From NCBI GenBank assembly GCA_963666865.1, contig OY763072.1, forward strand, positions 930,001 through 994,000: a DNA stretch of 64,000 bases, written 5' to 3'. Below the pieces are notes generated by a model. That model worked only from the letters and a program-made list of their open reading frames with translations. It had not been told where the DNA came from and did no database searches. The translations under genes were made by a program, and so were the position numbers. The DNA is from Bin87 sp963666865 (GTDB taxonomy: Bacteria; Chloroflexota; Dehalococcoidia; Lucifugimonadales; UBA3495). Below, in pieces: positions 1-9,059 of this stretch. Position 1 is the stretch's first letter, and the number at the start of each line of letters is the position of its first letter.

Positions 1-1
1 C

Positions 2-229
2 CGGGACCGGCTGCACCTGCCGGCACGGTTGAACCGCAAGCTGGCGGAACTCACCGCCGTGGTCGCCAACGCTGACTTTGCGCCGACCCGGCAGGCGTTT
101 GAGGTATTCGACTACATCTCCGCCGACATCGACCAGCAATTGGTTGGGCTACAGCAAGTTATAGACGAGGACGTGGCCCAATTCGCCAACCTCGTGCGCG
201 ACTTGGACATTCCGACCATCGCAACGTAA
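2..229 (+). CDS. C-terminal end of a large protein, possibly a BNR/sortilin-type glycosyl hydrolase (partial)
   Basis: The reading frame is open from base 2 of the window to a TAA, giving 75 residues, so the true start lies outside. The tail is helical and charged (motifs LPARLNRKLAEL and QQLVGLQQVIDED). It resembles, from memory, the C-terminal helical tail of VPS10/BNR-repeat glycosyl hydrolases in Chloroflexota and Acidobacteriota, but no catalytic or propeller sequence is visible here. A minus-strand cupin gene ends 13 bases downstream, so the two are convergent. The product name is a guess; that this is the end of a real gene is more certain. Confidence 0.5.
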   Translation, partial: RDRLHLPARLNRKLAELTAVVANADFAPTRQAFEVFDYISADIDQQLVGLQQVIDEDVAQFANLVRDLDIPTIAT

Positions 230-242
230 GGCGCGGCGTCGA

Positions 243-575
243 TCAGTCGTCCAGCAGGATGTACACCGCGCCCGACGGGGTAAGGTCGTGGTGGGAGTGG
301 CCTTTCCCGGTCACGTCCTCCATCAGCCGGATGTCGCCGGCCCGCAGCACCCGCTTTGCGCCGTCGCTGGCCCCGATCTCCACCTCGCCGGACAGGTGGA
401 TAATCAGCCGGCGTTCGGGAAGGGGATGAAAGTCCATCTGGCGCGACCCGTCAAACTCCTGCACGCGCACCTCGGACACGTTGATCAACGCTCCAAGCTC
501 GGGGTGTTCCTCTAACTTCAAGTCTTCGATGTGGCTTTCGCCGTCGTCGTCGGAATAAATTCGATAGATTGCCAT
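243..575 (-). CDS. Small cupin-domain protein
   Basis: This 110-residue protein is one small beta-barrel. The order is an acidic N-terminus (IYSDDDGESH), a strand-rich core with PLPERRLIIHLSGEVEIG and a second half with LRAGDIRLMEDVTGKGHSHH. The GDIRLMEDVTGKGH segment resembles the second cupin motif (G-D-x-x-x...G-x-x-H), while the metal-binding first motif is weak. Cupins of this size bind small organic ligands or metals, and the substrate cannot be told. It is the last gene of a minus-strand set with SDR, FAD oxidase and GMC oxidoreductase, so a role in the same oxidation of a small organic compound is plausible but inferred. Confidence 0.75.
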   Translation of the reverse strand: MAIYRIYSDDDGESHIEDLKLEEHPELGALINVSEVRVQEFDGSRQMDFHPLPERRLIIHLSGEVEIGASDGAKRVLRAGDIRLMEDVTGKGHSHHDLTPSGAVYILLDD

Positions 576-650
576 AACGCCCCCTGTGCGCTCGTAGAGA
601 TTTCGACCCTCAGTTGCCGGGCAATCGCGTCATAGTCTTTACACTCGCCG

Positions 651-672
651 CTCCGGCGAAAGCCGGAATGAC
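651..672. repeat. Dispersed REP-like hairpin, copy 1
   Basis: A short palindrome CCGGCGAAAGCCGG followed by AATGAC lies between the cupin and SDR genes. The same core recurs near 32.48, 32.56, 38.87, 38.94, 50.10 and 50.83 kb, always between genes. It is a REP-type extragenic hairpin rather than part of a gene. Confidence 0.75.
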
Positions 673-734
673 GGGGATGGTGTGATTACCGTGCTCTCAG
701 TCGCTACCTACCCTTCGGATACGTGGAACAGGGG

Positions 735-1526
735 TTACGCTGTGGCCTCTTCGATCTTGCCCCAGGTCACCCCGAATTCGGCCCTTGATACCAACTCGCC
801 CGTCAGAGTTTCCGCTGTTTGGCCCGCCAGCCATACGCCCGGAGCTGCCAATGCGTCGGGTTGTACCATGGGTATGTGGGCGGTTCCCGGCCAATCGCCC
901 CGCCGGTTCATCCAGGTGTCCACCCGCCCGGGTTCGAAAACGTTGACGGCGATATTGTGCGGCCGGACCTCCTCGGCCAGGCTGAAAAACATTCGCTCCA
1001 GGGCCGCTTTGCTCATCGAATAACCCACCCGTCCCTCACGATAGTTCCGCGCGGAGCCGGAGGTAACGCAGTAAATGGAGCCTCCCTCGCCGCGGGCAAT
1101 CATCGACGGCAGCGCGTACTTGCAAAGGAGCAGCGGGCCACGCACGTTGACCGCCAGGCACTGGTCCAAAAGCTCTACATCCAGATCCACCACCGGTGAC
1201 TCGCAGTCCATGCCCGCGTTGCACACGAGAATGTCGATCCGTCCGAAATGGTCCAGCGTGGCGGCCACCAGGTTTTGAATGTCCTCGACGTGGGCAACGT
1301 CGCAGCGGACGGGCAACGCGGTGCCGCCGCGCTCGGTAATCTGGCCGGCCGTATCGCGTATGTCGCCCGAACCGTATTTTTCGTACTCTGTGCCTGCCGA
1401 TCTGTCTATTTCGGTACGAGATGCTACGACTACCTTCGCTCCGGCATCGCCCAGCCCCAGGCAAATGGCGCGGCCAATTCCGCGGCTGCCGCCGGTTACA
1501 ATCGCTACCTTGCCGTCAAGTCTCAT
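735..1526 (-). CDS. Short-chain dehydrogenase/reductase (SDR)
   Basis: A 263-residue classical SDR, cytoplasmic and NAD(P)-dependent. The Rossmann motif TGGSRGIG is at residues 11-18, the structural motif CNAG follows the fourth strand, and the catalytic Tyr and Lys occur as YSMSK. The ATG at 1526 (MRLDGKVAIV) was chosen because the domain starts at once there; an in-frame TTG seven codons upstream has no clear ribosome binding site. The insert between beta2 and beta3 (EYEKYGSGDIRDT) is longer than usual. It lies 83 bases after the FAD oxidase gene in the same direction, so it may oxidise or reduce a carbonyl or alcohol made by its neighbours. The substrate is unknown. Confidence 0.9.
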   Translation of the reverse strand: MRLDGKVAIVTGGSRGIGRAICLGLGDAGAKVVVASRTEIDRSAGTEYEKYGSGDIRDTAGQITERGGTALPVRCDVAHVEDIQNLVAATLDHFGRIDILVCNAGMDCESPVVDLDVELLDQCLAVNVRGPLLLCKYALPSMIARGEGGSIYCVTSGSARNYREGRVGYSMSKAALERMFFSLAEEVRPHNIAVNVFEPGRVDTWMNRRGDWPGTAHIPMVQPDALAAPGVWLAGQTAETLTGELVSRAEFGVTWGKIEEATA

Positions 1527-1609
1527 TTCAACCTGCCCAGAGTCCAATCAGTCGGGTGGAAATTTCGGCAACCATATACTTTCGTCCCGGCCGTCGCAAG
1601 TCATAAGAC

Positions 1610-3010
1610 CTAAATCCGGGGCCGGATGTTCTGGTTGTGGCTGAATAGGTTGGTCGGGTCGTACTTCTGCTTCAGAGTTGCCAACCTCTGGAAGTTGTCG
1701 CCGAAGGCCGTTTGTATCTCCTCTTCCCCTTCCTCGGCCTCGGTGCCAACCTGGTTGATGTAGGCTCCCGAAGAAAAGGGCGACAACGCAGCCGCAAAAT
1801 CCCGGACCCATCGGATGTGGACCTCGGATTCCCCCGGGTCCAGGAAGACCCCGTTGGTGGCCCACTCGCAGAGCGCGCCCCGATGACCGAATGCGGTCTC
1901 GCCAGCTGGAACCCGACGGGCAGCGTTGCCCAGATACTGGAACAGTACGCTGGAAAGCGGCGATGTTGCCCGGTCGAAGAATTCGAGGGTGATGTCCAGC
2001 GCGTCGTCGGTGACTTCGCTCATGAAATGGGACTTCAGGTAGTTCAGCCGTCCCTGGGGCGCTGCCGCGAGTTTCTGCGCCTCGGTATAGGGCATGGGCC
2101 GGACGCCGTCGGACAATGGCGGGCCGAACTCCCGCAACGGCCGGATGACTCGCTCGCCTTCTTCGATTGGGCCGTAATAGCAGAGCAGGATGCTGCACGC
2201 CTTGCCACCACCATCCGGGAGGGTGGTCAGGAAGGTGACGAGGTTCATTTCGTCGGGCATATCGGCGGCAAACTCGCCGACCATGCCGAAGAATTCCCTG
2301 GCCTTGTGGTAGGGGTACACCAAGTAGCCCGCCAACACCGCTGGACCAACGGGATGCAACCGGTATTCCAGAGAGGTGACGACGCCGAAATTGCCGCCGC
2401 CGCCGCGCAGGGCCCAGAGCAAGTCGGGGTTCTCATCGGCGCTGGCGGTGAGCATCCGTCCATCAGCGGTGACCACGTCAGCCGCAATCAGATTGTCGCA
2501 ACTGAGGCCGTAACTGCCGGACAGCCATCCGATGCCGCCGCCCAGGGTGAGACCCGCGATGCCGGTGTCCACGTCGGTTCCGCCGGGGGCGGCGAGGCCG
2601 AAAGCCTGGGTTTCGTGATCGAAGGCGCCCCATTTTGTCCCGCCCTGCGCGCGGACCGTTTTAGCCGCCGGATCAACCCGCGCGCCGGTCATGCGGGACA
2701 GGTCGATCATCAGTCCGTCGTTACAAACGCTGTTGCCGGGGAAGTTATGGCCGCCGCCGCGTACCGAAATAAGCAGATCGCGCTCTCTGGCGAACTCGAC
2801 CGACTTAATCACGTCGGCCGTTCCGCTGCAGCGGGCGATCAGGGCGGGCCGCTTGTCCACCATGGCGTTCCAGATCCGTCGGGCGTCGTTGTATCCCTCG
2901 TCGCCGGGGAGCAGGGACTCACCGTTCAGGCTGTCCCGGAAGCCTTCGACTGACGCCCCGCTGAGCGCGGTGTAGCCGCCGGAGTTGGTCGCAAATTTCA
3001 GGTCTGCCAT
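1610..3010 (-). CDS. Berberine-bridge-type FAD-binding oxidoreductase
   Basis: A 466-residue flavoprotein. The N-terminal PCMH/FAD-binding domain (about residues 45-220) carries RGGGHNFPGN, where His88 is the usual covalent 8-alpha-histidyl FAD attachment point, followed by the GGxGWL pyrophosphate loop. The C-terminus YDPTNLFSHNQNIRP is a typical BBE domain ending. Family members oxidise alcohols, sugars or benzylic and alicyclic substrates with O2 or an acceptor. No signal peptide is visible. It starts 28 bases after the end of the GMC oxidoreductase gene, so co-transcription is likely. A Cys near the second attachment position common in bicovalent members is not obvious. Confidence 0.9.
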   Translation of the reverse strand: MADLKFATNSGGYTALSGASVEGFRDSLNGESLLPGDEGYNDARRIWNAMVDKRPALIARCSGTADVIKSVEFARERDLLISVRGGGHNFPGNSVCNDGLMIDLSRMTGARVDPAAKTVRAQGGTKWGAFDHETQAFGLAAPGGTDVDTGIAGLTLGGGIGWLSGSYGLSCDNLIAADVVTADGRMLTASADENPDLLWALRGGGGNFGVVTSLEYRLHPVGPAVLAGYLVYPYHKAREFFGMVGEFAADMPDEMNLVTFLTTLPDGGGKACSILLCYYGPIEEGERVIRPLREFGPPLSDGVRPMPYTEAQKLAAAPQGRLNYLKSHFMSEVTDDALDITLEFFDRATSPLSSVLFQYLGNAARRVPAGETAFGHRGALCEWATNGVFLDPGESEVHIRWVRDFAAALSPFSSGAYINQVGTEAEEGEEEIQTAFGDNFQRLATLKQKYDPTNLFSHNQNIRPRI

Positions 3011-3038
3011 TCGCCGGTCCTCCCTCGCTTTTTGTTAT

Positions 3039-4661
3039 TTATTCGCCGGACTGGATGGACGCCGACACCCGTTCTGCCATCATAATCACCGCCGGGTTGA
3101 TCGGCGCGCGCACCAGGTCGGGCATGATCGACGCATCGACGATACGCAACCCTTCCATGCCACGCACCCGGCCGTATTGATCGACCACCGCCATCGGGTC
3201 GTTGGACGGTCCCATTTTGCAGGTGCATGAGATGTGGGAATAGGTCGTCGCTTCCCGCAGCAGCCATTGATCCAATGCGTCGTCGCTCACCAGGTCTTTT
3301 TCCTCTGGTTCAATCCGTTTTCCCAGCAATGGCGCCAGCTCTGGCCGCCCGGCCAGGTCCAGGGCCAGGTGAATCCCCGCGCGCAGCCGCGCTCGGTCAA
3401 AAGGTTCCGACAGGTAATTGTAGTGCAAAGCCGGCTGCACCCGGTAGTCGGCGGAGGTCAGCGTCAATTCACCCCGGCTTGCGGGCAAAAGCAGGGCGAT
3501 CATCATTTCAACCTGGCGACTGACTGCGCCCCCCTCGTCAGCCCCTGGCGCCGGCGCCTGAGGAGGCGTCGCGGCTCCCTTGACCCGTGGCACGACCAGG
3601 GCGGAAAGGCTGATGCTCAGGTCGTTCCTCAGCTGGGAACCGGGGGCGGTGAGGCGCAGCGTCGCGCCGCCGGCTCCCTGATTGGCAGAGGAACCCAAAC
3701 CGTCTGAGGCTTCCCAGGTGACGTACACCTTGGGGTGGTCTTTCAGGTTCTGCCCCACGCCGGGGGTGTCCTGCACCACCGGAATGCCCAGCTGCTCCAA
3801 TTGCCTGGCCGGGCCCACGCCGGACAGCAGCAACAGGTGGGGCGAACCCACCGCGCCGGCGCTGAGGACAATCTGGTCGGCGGCCACGGTGAAATTTTCA
3901 CCGCCGCTCTCCACCAGCAGGCCGGTCGCGCGGTTGCCTTGAAAGACAATCCGGCGTACCTGGCAATTGGGTCGCACCGTCAGGTTGAGTCGATGGCGCG
4001 CCTGGTCCAGGTAGCCGAGAGCGGCGCTGAAGCGAACTCCGTTGTGGTTGTTGGTTACGCCGGGGCCAACCCCGTTGGAGTCCGGGTGGTTGTGGTCGTG
4101 GGCCTCCTCAAAGCCGCGGGCGCGGCAGGCGTTGAAGAAGGCTTTTTGGGTGGCGTCCCAGGCATTCGGGTTGGAATGGTGAACGAATATAGGTCCGTCG
4201 GAGCCGTGATAATCGCCGTGCTCATCAACGTCCGTTTCCAGTTTGCGGAAGTAAGGAAGAACCTTTTCGTAGCTCCATTGGTCGTTGCCCAGGGACGCCC
4301 AGGCGTCGAAATCTTCCGGAACTCCCCGGTAAAAAGCGGACGAATTGATGGCGCTGGAGCCGCCGGTGACCTTGCCCCGGGGCACCAACATTGGCGGCGC
4401 GAGATCAGTCGCCGTCGCAGTGAACTGCCAATTATGGGGGCTGGAGGTCAAGGAGACCGGGTGGCCGCCCGCCGTCCGAGCGGCCGGCGGGGTCGGAGCG
4501 GCGGCAAACCCGTATTTCAGTTCGTCGGGCAGCCGATCAAAATCGGGATAGTCCGGCCCGGCTTCCAACAGCGCTACCGAGCGGCTCGCATCTTCCGACA
4601 GCCGCGCCGCCAGCACTGAACCGGCAGACCCGGCCCCCACAATTGCCACATCATATTTCAT
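3039..4661 (-). CDS. GMC-family FAD oxidoreductase (choline-dehydrogenase-like)
   Basis: A 540-residue flavoenzyme with the dinucleotide-binding motif GAGSAGSVLAARLSE at residues 10-24, the GMC signature region (PRGKVTGGSSAINSSAF) near residue 95, and a C-terminal active-site region with SHISCTCKMG and later APINPAVIMMAERV. The latter segments hold the catalytic His and the second His/Asn position of GMC enzymes. Typical substrates are alcohols such as choline, glucose or aromatic alcohols. An insert with PPQAPAPGADEGG near residues 365-377 is probably a surface loop. It is the first gene of the minus-strand oxidoreductase cluster. Confidence 0.92.
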   Translation of the reverse strand: MKYDVAIVGAGSAGSVLAARLSEDASRSVALLEAGPDYPDFDRLPDELKYGFAAAPTPPAARTAGGHPVSLTSSPHNWQFTATATDLAPPMLVPRGKVTGGSSAINSSAFYRGVPEDFDAWASLGNDQWSYEKVLPYFRKLETDVDEHGDYHGSDGPIFVHHSNPNAWDATQKAFFNACRARGFEEAHDHNHPDSNGVGPGVTNNHNGVRFSAALGYLDQARHRLNLTVRPNCQVRRIVFQGNRATGLLVESGGENFTVAADQIVLSAGAVGSPHLLLLSGVGPARQLEQLGIPVVQDTPGVGQNLKDHPKVYVTWEASDGLGSSANQGAGGATLRLTAPGSQLRNDLSISLSALVVPRVKGAATPPQAPAPGADEGGAVSRQVEMMIALLLPASRGELTLTSADYRVQPALHYNYLSEPFDRARLRAGIHLALDLAGRPELAPLLGKRIEPEEKDLVSDDALDQWLLREATTYSHISCTCKMGPSNDPMAVVDQYGRVRGMEGLRIVDASIMPDLVRAPINPAVIMMAERVSASIQSGE

Positions 4662-4770
4662 GGTTTTTGTCCTCGGGTTGAACCAGCCAAGAGGGACGTC
4701 AGGCGCAAACCTTCATTATGCGTACCGTACCAACCGTCGAGGGTCGTTTCAAGCGTTATGGACCGGAAGG

Positions 4771-4916
4771 CAGGGCCTTTTCAAAGTCGCTTTTGTCATT
4801 GCGAGCGAAGCGTGGCAATCTCGTGCTGGAAGCAGGGATCGTACCGGCGAGACCATCCAACCTCTCCGAGATTGCCGCGTCGCTACGCTCCTCGCAATGA
4901 CTTTGAAAAGGCCCTG
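4771..4916. repeat. 146-bp MITE-like palindromic element
   Basis: The element begins CAGGGCCTTTTCAAAGTC (4771-4788) and ends with its perfect reverse complement (4899-4916). Inside, a second pair of imperfect arms (ATTGCGAGCGAAGCGTGGCAA against its complement near 4871-4898) extends the palindrome. It encodes nothing. This is the architecture of a non-autonomous transposable element, or of the CATTGCGAG-type extragenic palindromes seen in several phyla. No mobilising transposase with these ends is present in the window. Confidence 0.8.
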
Positions 4917-5265
4917 TCCAGAAGGTTACAGGGATCGCGATTTGGCCTCCGGGATGCTGGCAAACAGCCGGTCGAACCGGCAATGCGGCCCAAGCTGGTT
5001 TCACCCATCGTTTACGTGAAGGAAGCTTTCGGGTCACAACTTTGCAATTTGCCAGTAACACCGGAGGGCTAGCGTAGTCGCAGACAAAGTTGACGTTCTG
5101 AACTTCAGGCCGTCGTTGTACGCGACCCAACGGTCGAGAGCGCCAGCAGATTTATTTCACAGGGGGAATCCGCAATGTCTTACTTAGTAGGATTGTTCAA
5201 GTAGGCAGCGTCATTACGAAATCCGTAATCTCCGATGTCCGAACTTTTCCTGGACTTTCCGCATT
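4917..5265. other. Intergenic region without a recognised gene
   Basis: No convincing coding frame is seen. A short palindrome ATTACG-AAAT-CCGTAAT lies near 5213-5229, close to the edge of the IS701 relic, and could belong to its end. Confidence 0.4.
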
Positions 5266-5763
5266 TCAAGCGGCGTAAGCGAGGGAGTCCACCATTAGGT
5301 GGTACAGAGCGACGGGGAATTCCTGCGTGTCGGAGTTGCTGGCCGACAGTGAGAAATCTTCCGATGCCAGCCAGAGGTGCCGACGGACCAGGGCGATGGC
5401 GTCCACGAAAGTCGGCGACGGTTTGTCGTACCAGGCGGCGGTGCGCGGTGTCATCGGATGATGTTTTTGTAACGAATGGGCGGCCAGGGTGGTCCAGGAG
5501 AAGAGACCCAGCAGAGCCGGCGTGGTGCGGGCGATGGCCAGGTCGGACCACTGGCGCTGGGTTTCCATGCCCAGGTGGGTCCGCGCTTCCTGAAAGAGCC
5601 TGCCCCGTACTTGATACGGGGTGACTTCGAGTTGCCAACGCAACACAAACCACTCCAGGATCTGGGTCGGGTCCGCCGACGGGTCGGTGCAGAGGAGGGC
5701 CTGGTGATTAACGACAATAAGGAATGCGCCCCTGCCCACAGCCCCCATGCCGGAATACGCCAA
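5266..5763 (-). pseudogene. IS701-type transposase, C-terminal fragment
   Basis: About 165 residues remain of a DDE transposase. The stretch ILEWFVLRWQLEVT is the region holding the last catalytic Glu equivalent, followed by TQRQWSDLAIARTTPALLGL, a hallmark of IS701/ISAs1-like transposase C-termini. The N-terminal two thirds, with the first two Asp residues, are missing: the frame runs into the IS21 relic at about 5745. It is therefore a truncated, inactive copy. The full-length relative at 45.5-46.6 kb is also decayed. Confidence 0.75.
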
Positions 5764-6322
5764 CTACCGATCCAAGGTGCGCCGGTGGAGCACCATCCAG
5801 GTAGCGGGACGGAGCTACAGCGTACCCTCCCGTCTCATCAACAAGGAGGTGCAGATCCGCCTCTATTCCGATCACCGGGAAGTGTACTACAAGGGCCACT
5901 TTGTCGAGCGCATGGCGCGGGTGCGCGGCGACGGAGAAGTAAACGTCAATTACCGCCACGTGATCGGCTCCCTCGTGCGCAAGCCGGGAGCATTCGCTCG
6001 GTACCGGTTCAGGGAGCAACTCTTTCCCACCCCGCACTTCCGGTTGGCTTACGACGCCCTCAGGGAATGGCGCGGGGAGCGCGCCGACGTGGAGTACGTC
6101 CGGATCCTGCACCTGGCGGCGTAGACCATGGAGGCCAATGTGGACAGCGCCCTGTCCCTGCTGCTGGAGACCGGTCATCCTTTCGACTACGCCGAGGTGC
6201 GGGACCTGGCCGAGCCCAAGCCGCCCGAGGCTCCCGCGCTGGTGCTGACTGGCAAGCCGGCCCTGAAGATCTACGACGGTCTGCTCACCATCAGCCTGGC
6301 CGGATCGGGGGTGTGCGGATGA
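5747..6322 (+). pseudogene. IS21-family transposase IstA, C-terminal fragment with amber stop
   Basis: The frame begins MPEYANYRSKVRRWSTIQVAG, which matches the beta-barrel C-terminal domain of IstA transposases, and continues through LVRKPGAFARYRF to ILHLAA. A TAG at 6122-6124 interrupts it, after which the same frame resumes TMEANVDSALSLLLETGHPF, exactly the family's continuation. The DDE catalytic core is absent, replaced upstream by the IS701 fragment. It is followed immediately by an istB relic, as expected for IS21. Confidence 0.85.
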
Positions 6323-7111
6323 TGGACACCGACACCAGCGTCATGCAGGACCGCATCGGTGAGCTGTGCCGCGAATTCAAGCTGCCCACCATGGGCGCCC
6401 AGTCGGTGGCCCGTTTCACCGAGGCCAGCCACAGCGACGCTCTGTCCACCTTCCTCGAGGTGCTGGAACAGGAAGCCGAGGATCAGCCGTCACCGGCGCA
6501 TCAACCGGCTGCGTCAGGCATCCAAGCTCCCTGCGAGCAAGACCTGGGAGACCTTCGAACATCACCGGATTCCACTGGCCCTCAGGCAGCAGATGGACCA
6601 ACTGGCCCAGGGCAGCTTCGTCGAACACGGCGTCAACGTGCTGGCCTTCGGGCTGCCCGGCACCGGCAAGACCCACGCGCTGTGCGCCCTGGGCCATCGC
6701 CTGGTGGAAGCCGGTCACTCCGTCCTCTTCGCTCCGGCCTACCGCCTGGTGCAAGATCTCCTGGCCGCCAAGCGCGACTTCGACCTGCCCAGACAACTGC
6801 GCAAGTTGGACAACTTCGACTTCCTGCTCCTGGACGACCTCGGCTACCTCCCCCAGGGAAACGAGGAGTCCGAGGTCATCTTCACACTCATCGCCGAACG
6901 CTACGAGCGGAGGTCGCTGGGCATCACGTCCAACCTGGTCTTCTCGGAGTGGGAGCGCATCTTCGCCAACCCCATGGCCACCGCCGCGGCGATTGACCGG
7001 GTCGTCCACCACGCCGTCATCCTGGAATTCGACGTCCCCAGCTACCGGACTGATGCAGCCCAGCAACGCGGCGAGACTGCTGCGGCCGAGGGGGTGAACC
7101 GGCAAAACTAA
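6319..7111 (+). pseudogene. IS21-family helper ATPase IstB, frameshifted
   Basis: The start at 6319 (MMDTDTSVMQDRIGELC) reads normally for about 55 codons to LEQEAED. The rest of the IstB sequence then continues in the next frame from about 6485 (RHRRINRLRQASKLPASKTWETFE). The AAA+ Walker A GLPGTGKTHAL and Walker B FLLLDDLGYLP are intact. A single-base indel near 6480-6487 explains the shift. It overlaps the istA end by 4 bases, as in functional IS21 elements. No terminal repeats were found at 7.1 kb. Confidence 0.85.
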
Positions 7112-7313
7112 TCGACGACAATTCGGCAAGTCTAGTTGACGCGGGACACTTTTGGGTGAAGATGTGCTAACCGTCGGGACGGCATGGTTCAGGTGTTCAG
7201 TTTATAGGTTCTATTTTGTGAGGTTTGCTACTTTGGGTTATCATTCCCGCGCAATGCAACATTTGCTAATGACATTTGCAGTTTGATGGCGCGGTTTGCC
7301 ATAGGAGGCAGTT

Positions 7314-8744
7314 CTGAATACCAACCGAACCCGATCTCGCAGTACGACTCTACCGCTGGGCTTTGCGCCGGCTTTGCTCATCGCGATTTTCCTGGCGGCG
7401 GTGCTGCTTGCCTGCGGTAGCGGGGATTTGGTCGGGGACGTTGGGGATGAGAGCAGGGACAGATCGCGGTCAGAGAGCGGGGCCTCCGCCGAGCCGGAGG
7501 CTACTGCGGAAGACCGATTCGCCTCGGTCAGTGCCGGGGCCGGCCACACCTGCGTGGTGCGCACCGACGGTTTCGTGGAATGCTGGGGCAACGATGAGTT
7601 CGGCCAAGCCACGCCCCCAGCTGGGGGGTTCGCATCTGTCAGCGCCGGGGGGTGGTACACCTGCGGGGTGCGCGCCGACGGTTTCGTGGAATGCTGGGGC
7701 GACGATGAATACGGCCAAGCCACGCCCCCAGCCGGGGAGTTTGCATCCGTCAGCGCCGGGGATTACCACACTTGCGGTGTGCGCACCGACGGTTTCGTGG
7801 AATGCTGGGGCAACGATGGTGACGGCCAAGCCACGCCGCCAGCCGGGAAGTTCGTATCCGTCAGTGCAGGGGCGGATCACACCTGCGGGGTACGCACCGA
7901 TGGCTCCGTGGAATGCTGGGGTGACGATCAATTCGGCCAAGTCACGCAGCCAGTCGGAGAGTTCGCCGCGGTTAGCGCTGGAGATTGGTACACCTGTGGG
8001 GTGAAGATCGACGGTTCCGTAGAATGCTGGGGCGATGGCGACGGCGAAGCCATGCCACCAGCCGGGGGGTTCGCATCCGTCAGCACCGGGAGCTCCCACA
8101 CCTGCGGGGTGCGTACCGACGGCTCCGTGGAATGCTGGGGTGATGATTACTCCGGCAAAGCCACTCCGCTAGCCGGGGAGTTCGTATCCGTCAGCGCCGG
8201 GGGGGACCACACCTGCGGTGTACGCCCTGACGGATACTTGGAATGCTGGGGCTATGAGGAAAAGGCCGCGAGTTCGGAATCTGCCCCGACAGTGGACAAC
8301 TCGTCGCAGACTCCAGAGGTAGCAGAGCAGACCAATGACACCCAGCCCGAGACCAGTGCCGTAAGCAAGCAAGAATTTTGCCTTGTCCATTTGGACCTTT
8401 ATCTGGAGAATGTCGATAAATCGCTCTTCAGGTTGGTCAGTTACGTAAATGCCGGGCTGGACGACCCATGGAATGTCAGCGAGATGCGTAAACAAGCGGG
8501 GATCGACATTCCTATCAGCGACAGCCTTTTGCGCGGTGCAAGTGACGGTTTAGGTTTCGGTGCTGTTGCTCCGGAAGACGCCAAAAAATTGGGCCGTTCA
8601 ATCGACGAATTCAACGAAAAACTGATGGAATTTGACGCCGACCTTGAGGAATTGAACGAACGAAAGGTTACCCGCAGGCTGCAAGATTTGATCGACGATT
8701 TCCTAGATGTTCAAGGTAAGGCTGAGGATTATTGCGGATCCTAG
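7314..8744 (+). CDS. RCC1-repeat lipoprotein
   Basis: A secreted, probably lipid-anchored protein of about 476 residues. The frame opens at a CTG at 7314, five bases after a perfect AGGAGG (7303-7308). That start gives a basic n-region, a hydrophobic stretch and the lipobox LLAC, whereas the next possible start (TTG 7374) would cut the signal peptide. Seven tandem RCC1-type repeats of about 38 residues follow, each with HTCGVRTDGSVECWG-like cores; two Cys per repeat suggest disulphides outside the cytoplasm. A linker with NDTQPETSAVSKQ leads to a helical, acidic C-terminal domain of unknown function. A beta-propeller fold is expected, with a ligand- or protein-binding role inferred only. Confidence 0.82.
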   Translation: MNTNRTRSRSTTLPLGFAPALLIAIFLAAVLLACGSGDLVGDVGDESRDRSRSESGASAEPEATAEDRFASVSAGAGHTCVVRTDGFVECWGNDEFGQATPPAGGFASVSAGGWYTCGVRADGFVECWGDDEYGQATPPAGEFASVSAGDYHTCGVRTDGFVECWGNDGDGQATPPAGKFVSVSAGADHTCGVRTDGSVECWGDDQFGQVTQPVGEFAAVSAGDWYTCGVKIDGSVECWGDGDGEAMPPAGGFASVSTGSSHTCGVRTDGSVECWGDDYSGKATPLAGEFVSVSAGGDHTCGVRPDGYLECWGYEEKAASSESAPTVDNSSQTPEVAEQTNDTQPETSAVSKQEFCLVHLDLYLENVDKSLFRLVSYVNAGLDDPWNVSEMRKQAGIDIPISDSLLRGASDGLGFGAVAPEDAKKLGRSIDEFNEKLMEFDADLEELNERKVTRRLQDLIDDFLDVQGKAEDYCGS

Positions 8745-9059
8745 CGCGAACCGGACCCGACCCTGTAAAGCGCCCGGATGCCCTACCGCCAAAAGTGAAC
8801 GGGAATCTCACCCTATCCAATCAATCGGCAAATTTCACCACCGCCATGGTAATCACGGTCATGGGATCGGTGATGGTTGAATCCCTGCTACCGCCGTTGA
8901 ATGGTCGAGGCAGAGATCTGATGGGAAGAATGTACCGGCAAAAGGCGGACCCGGAAATCAAACGGCAGCGCGAGCAGAAAATCCGATACATAGTATCCAC
9001 AGACTAACTCCACACCGGACGGCCCCTATTATCCAACAACGACTAACAGGCCCGCTGCA

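Noticed and set aside
1712..2953. Long plus-strand open frame of 413 codons
   Set aside because: It is antisense to the FAD oxidase, whose domains and motifs are clear; long antisense frames are common at this GC content.
7540..8260. Long tandem repeats of about 114 bp considered as a non-coding satellite
   Set aside because: The period equals the RCC1 protein repeat and the frame is kept throughout.
8732..9007. 91-residue open frame after the RCC1 lipoprotein
   Set aside because: It overlaps the end of that gene, has no ribosome binding site and no protein-like pattern; probably chance.
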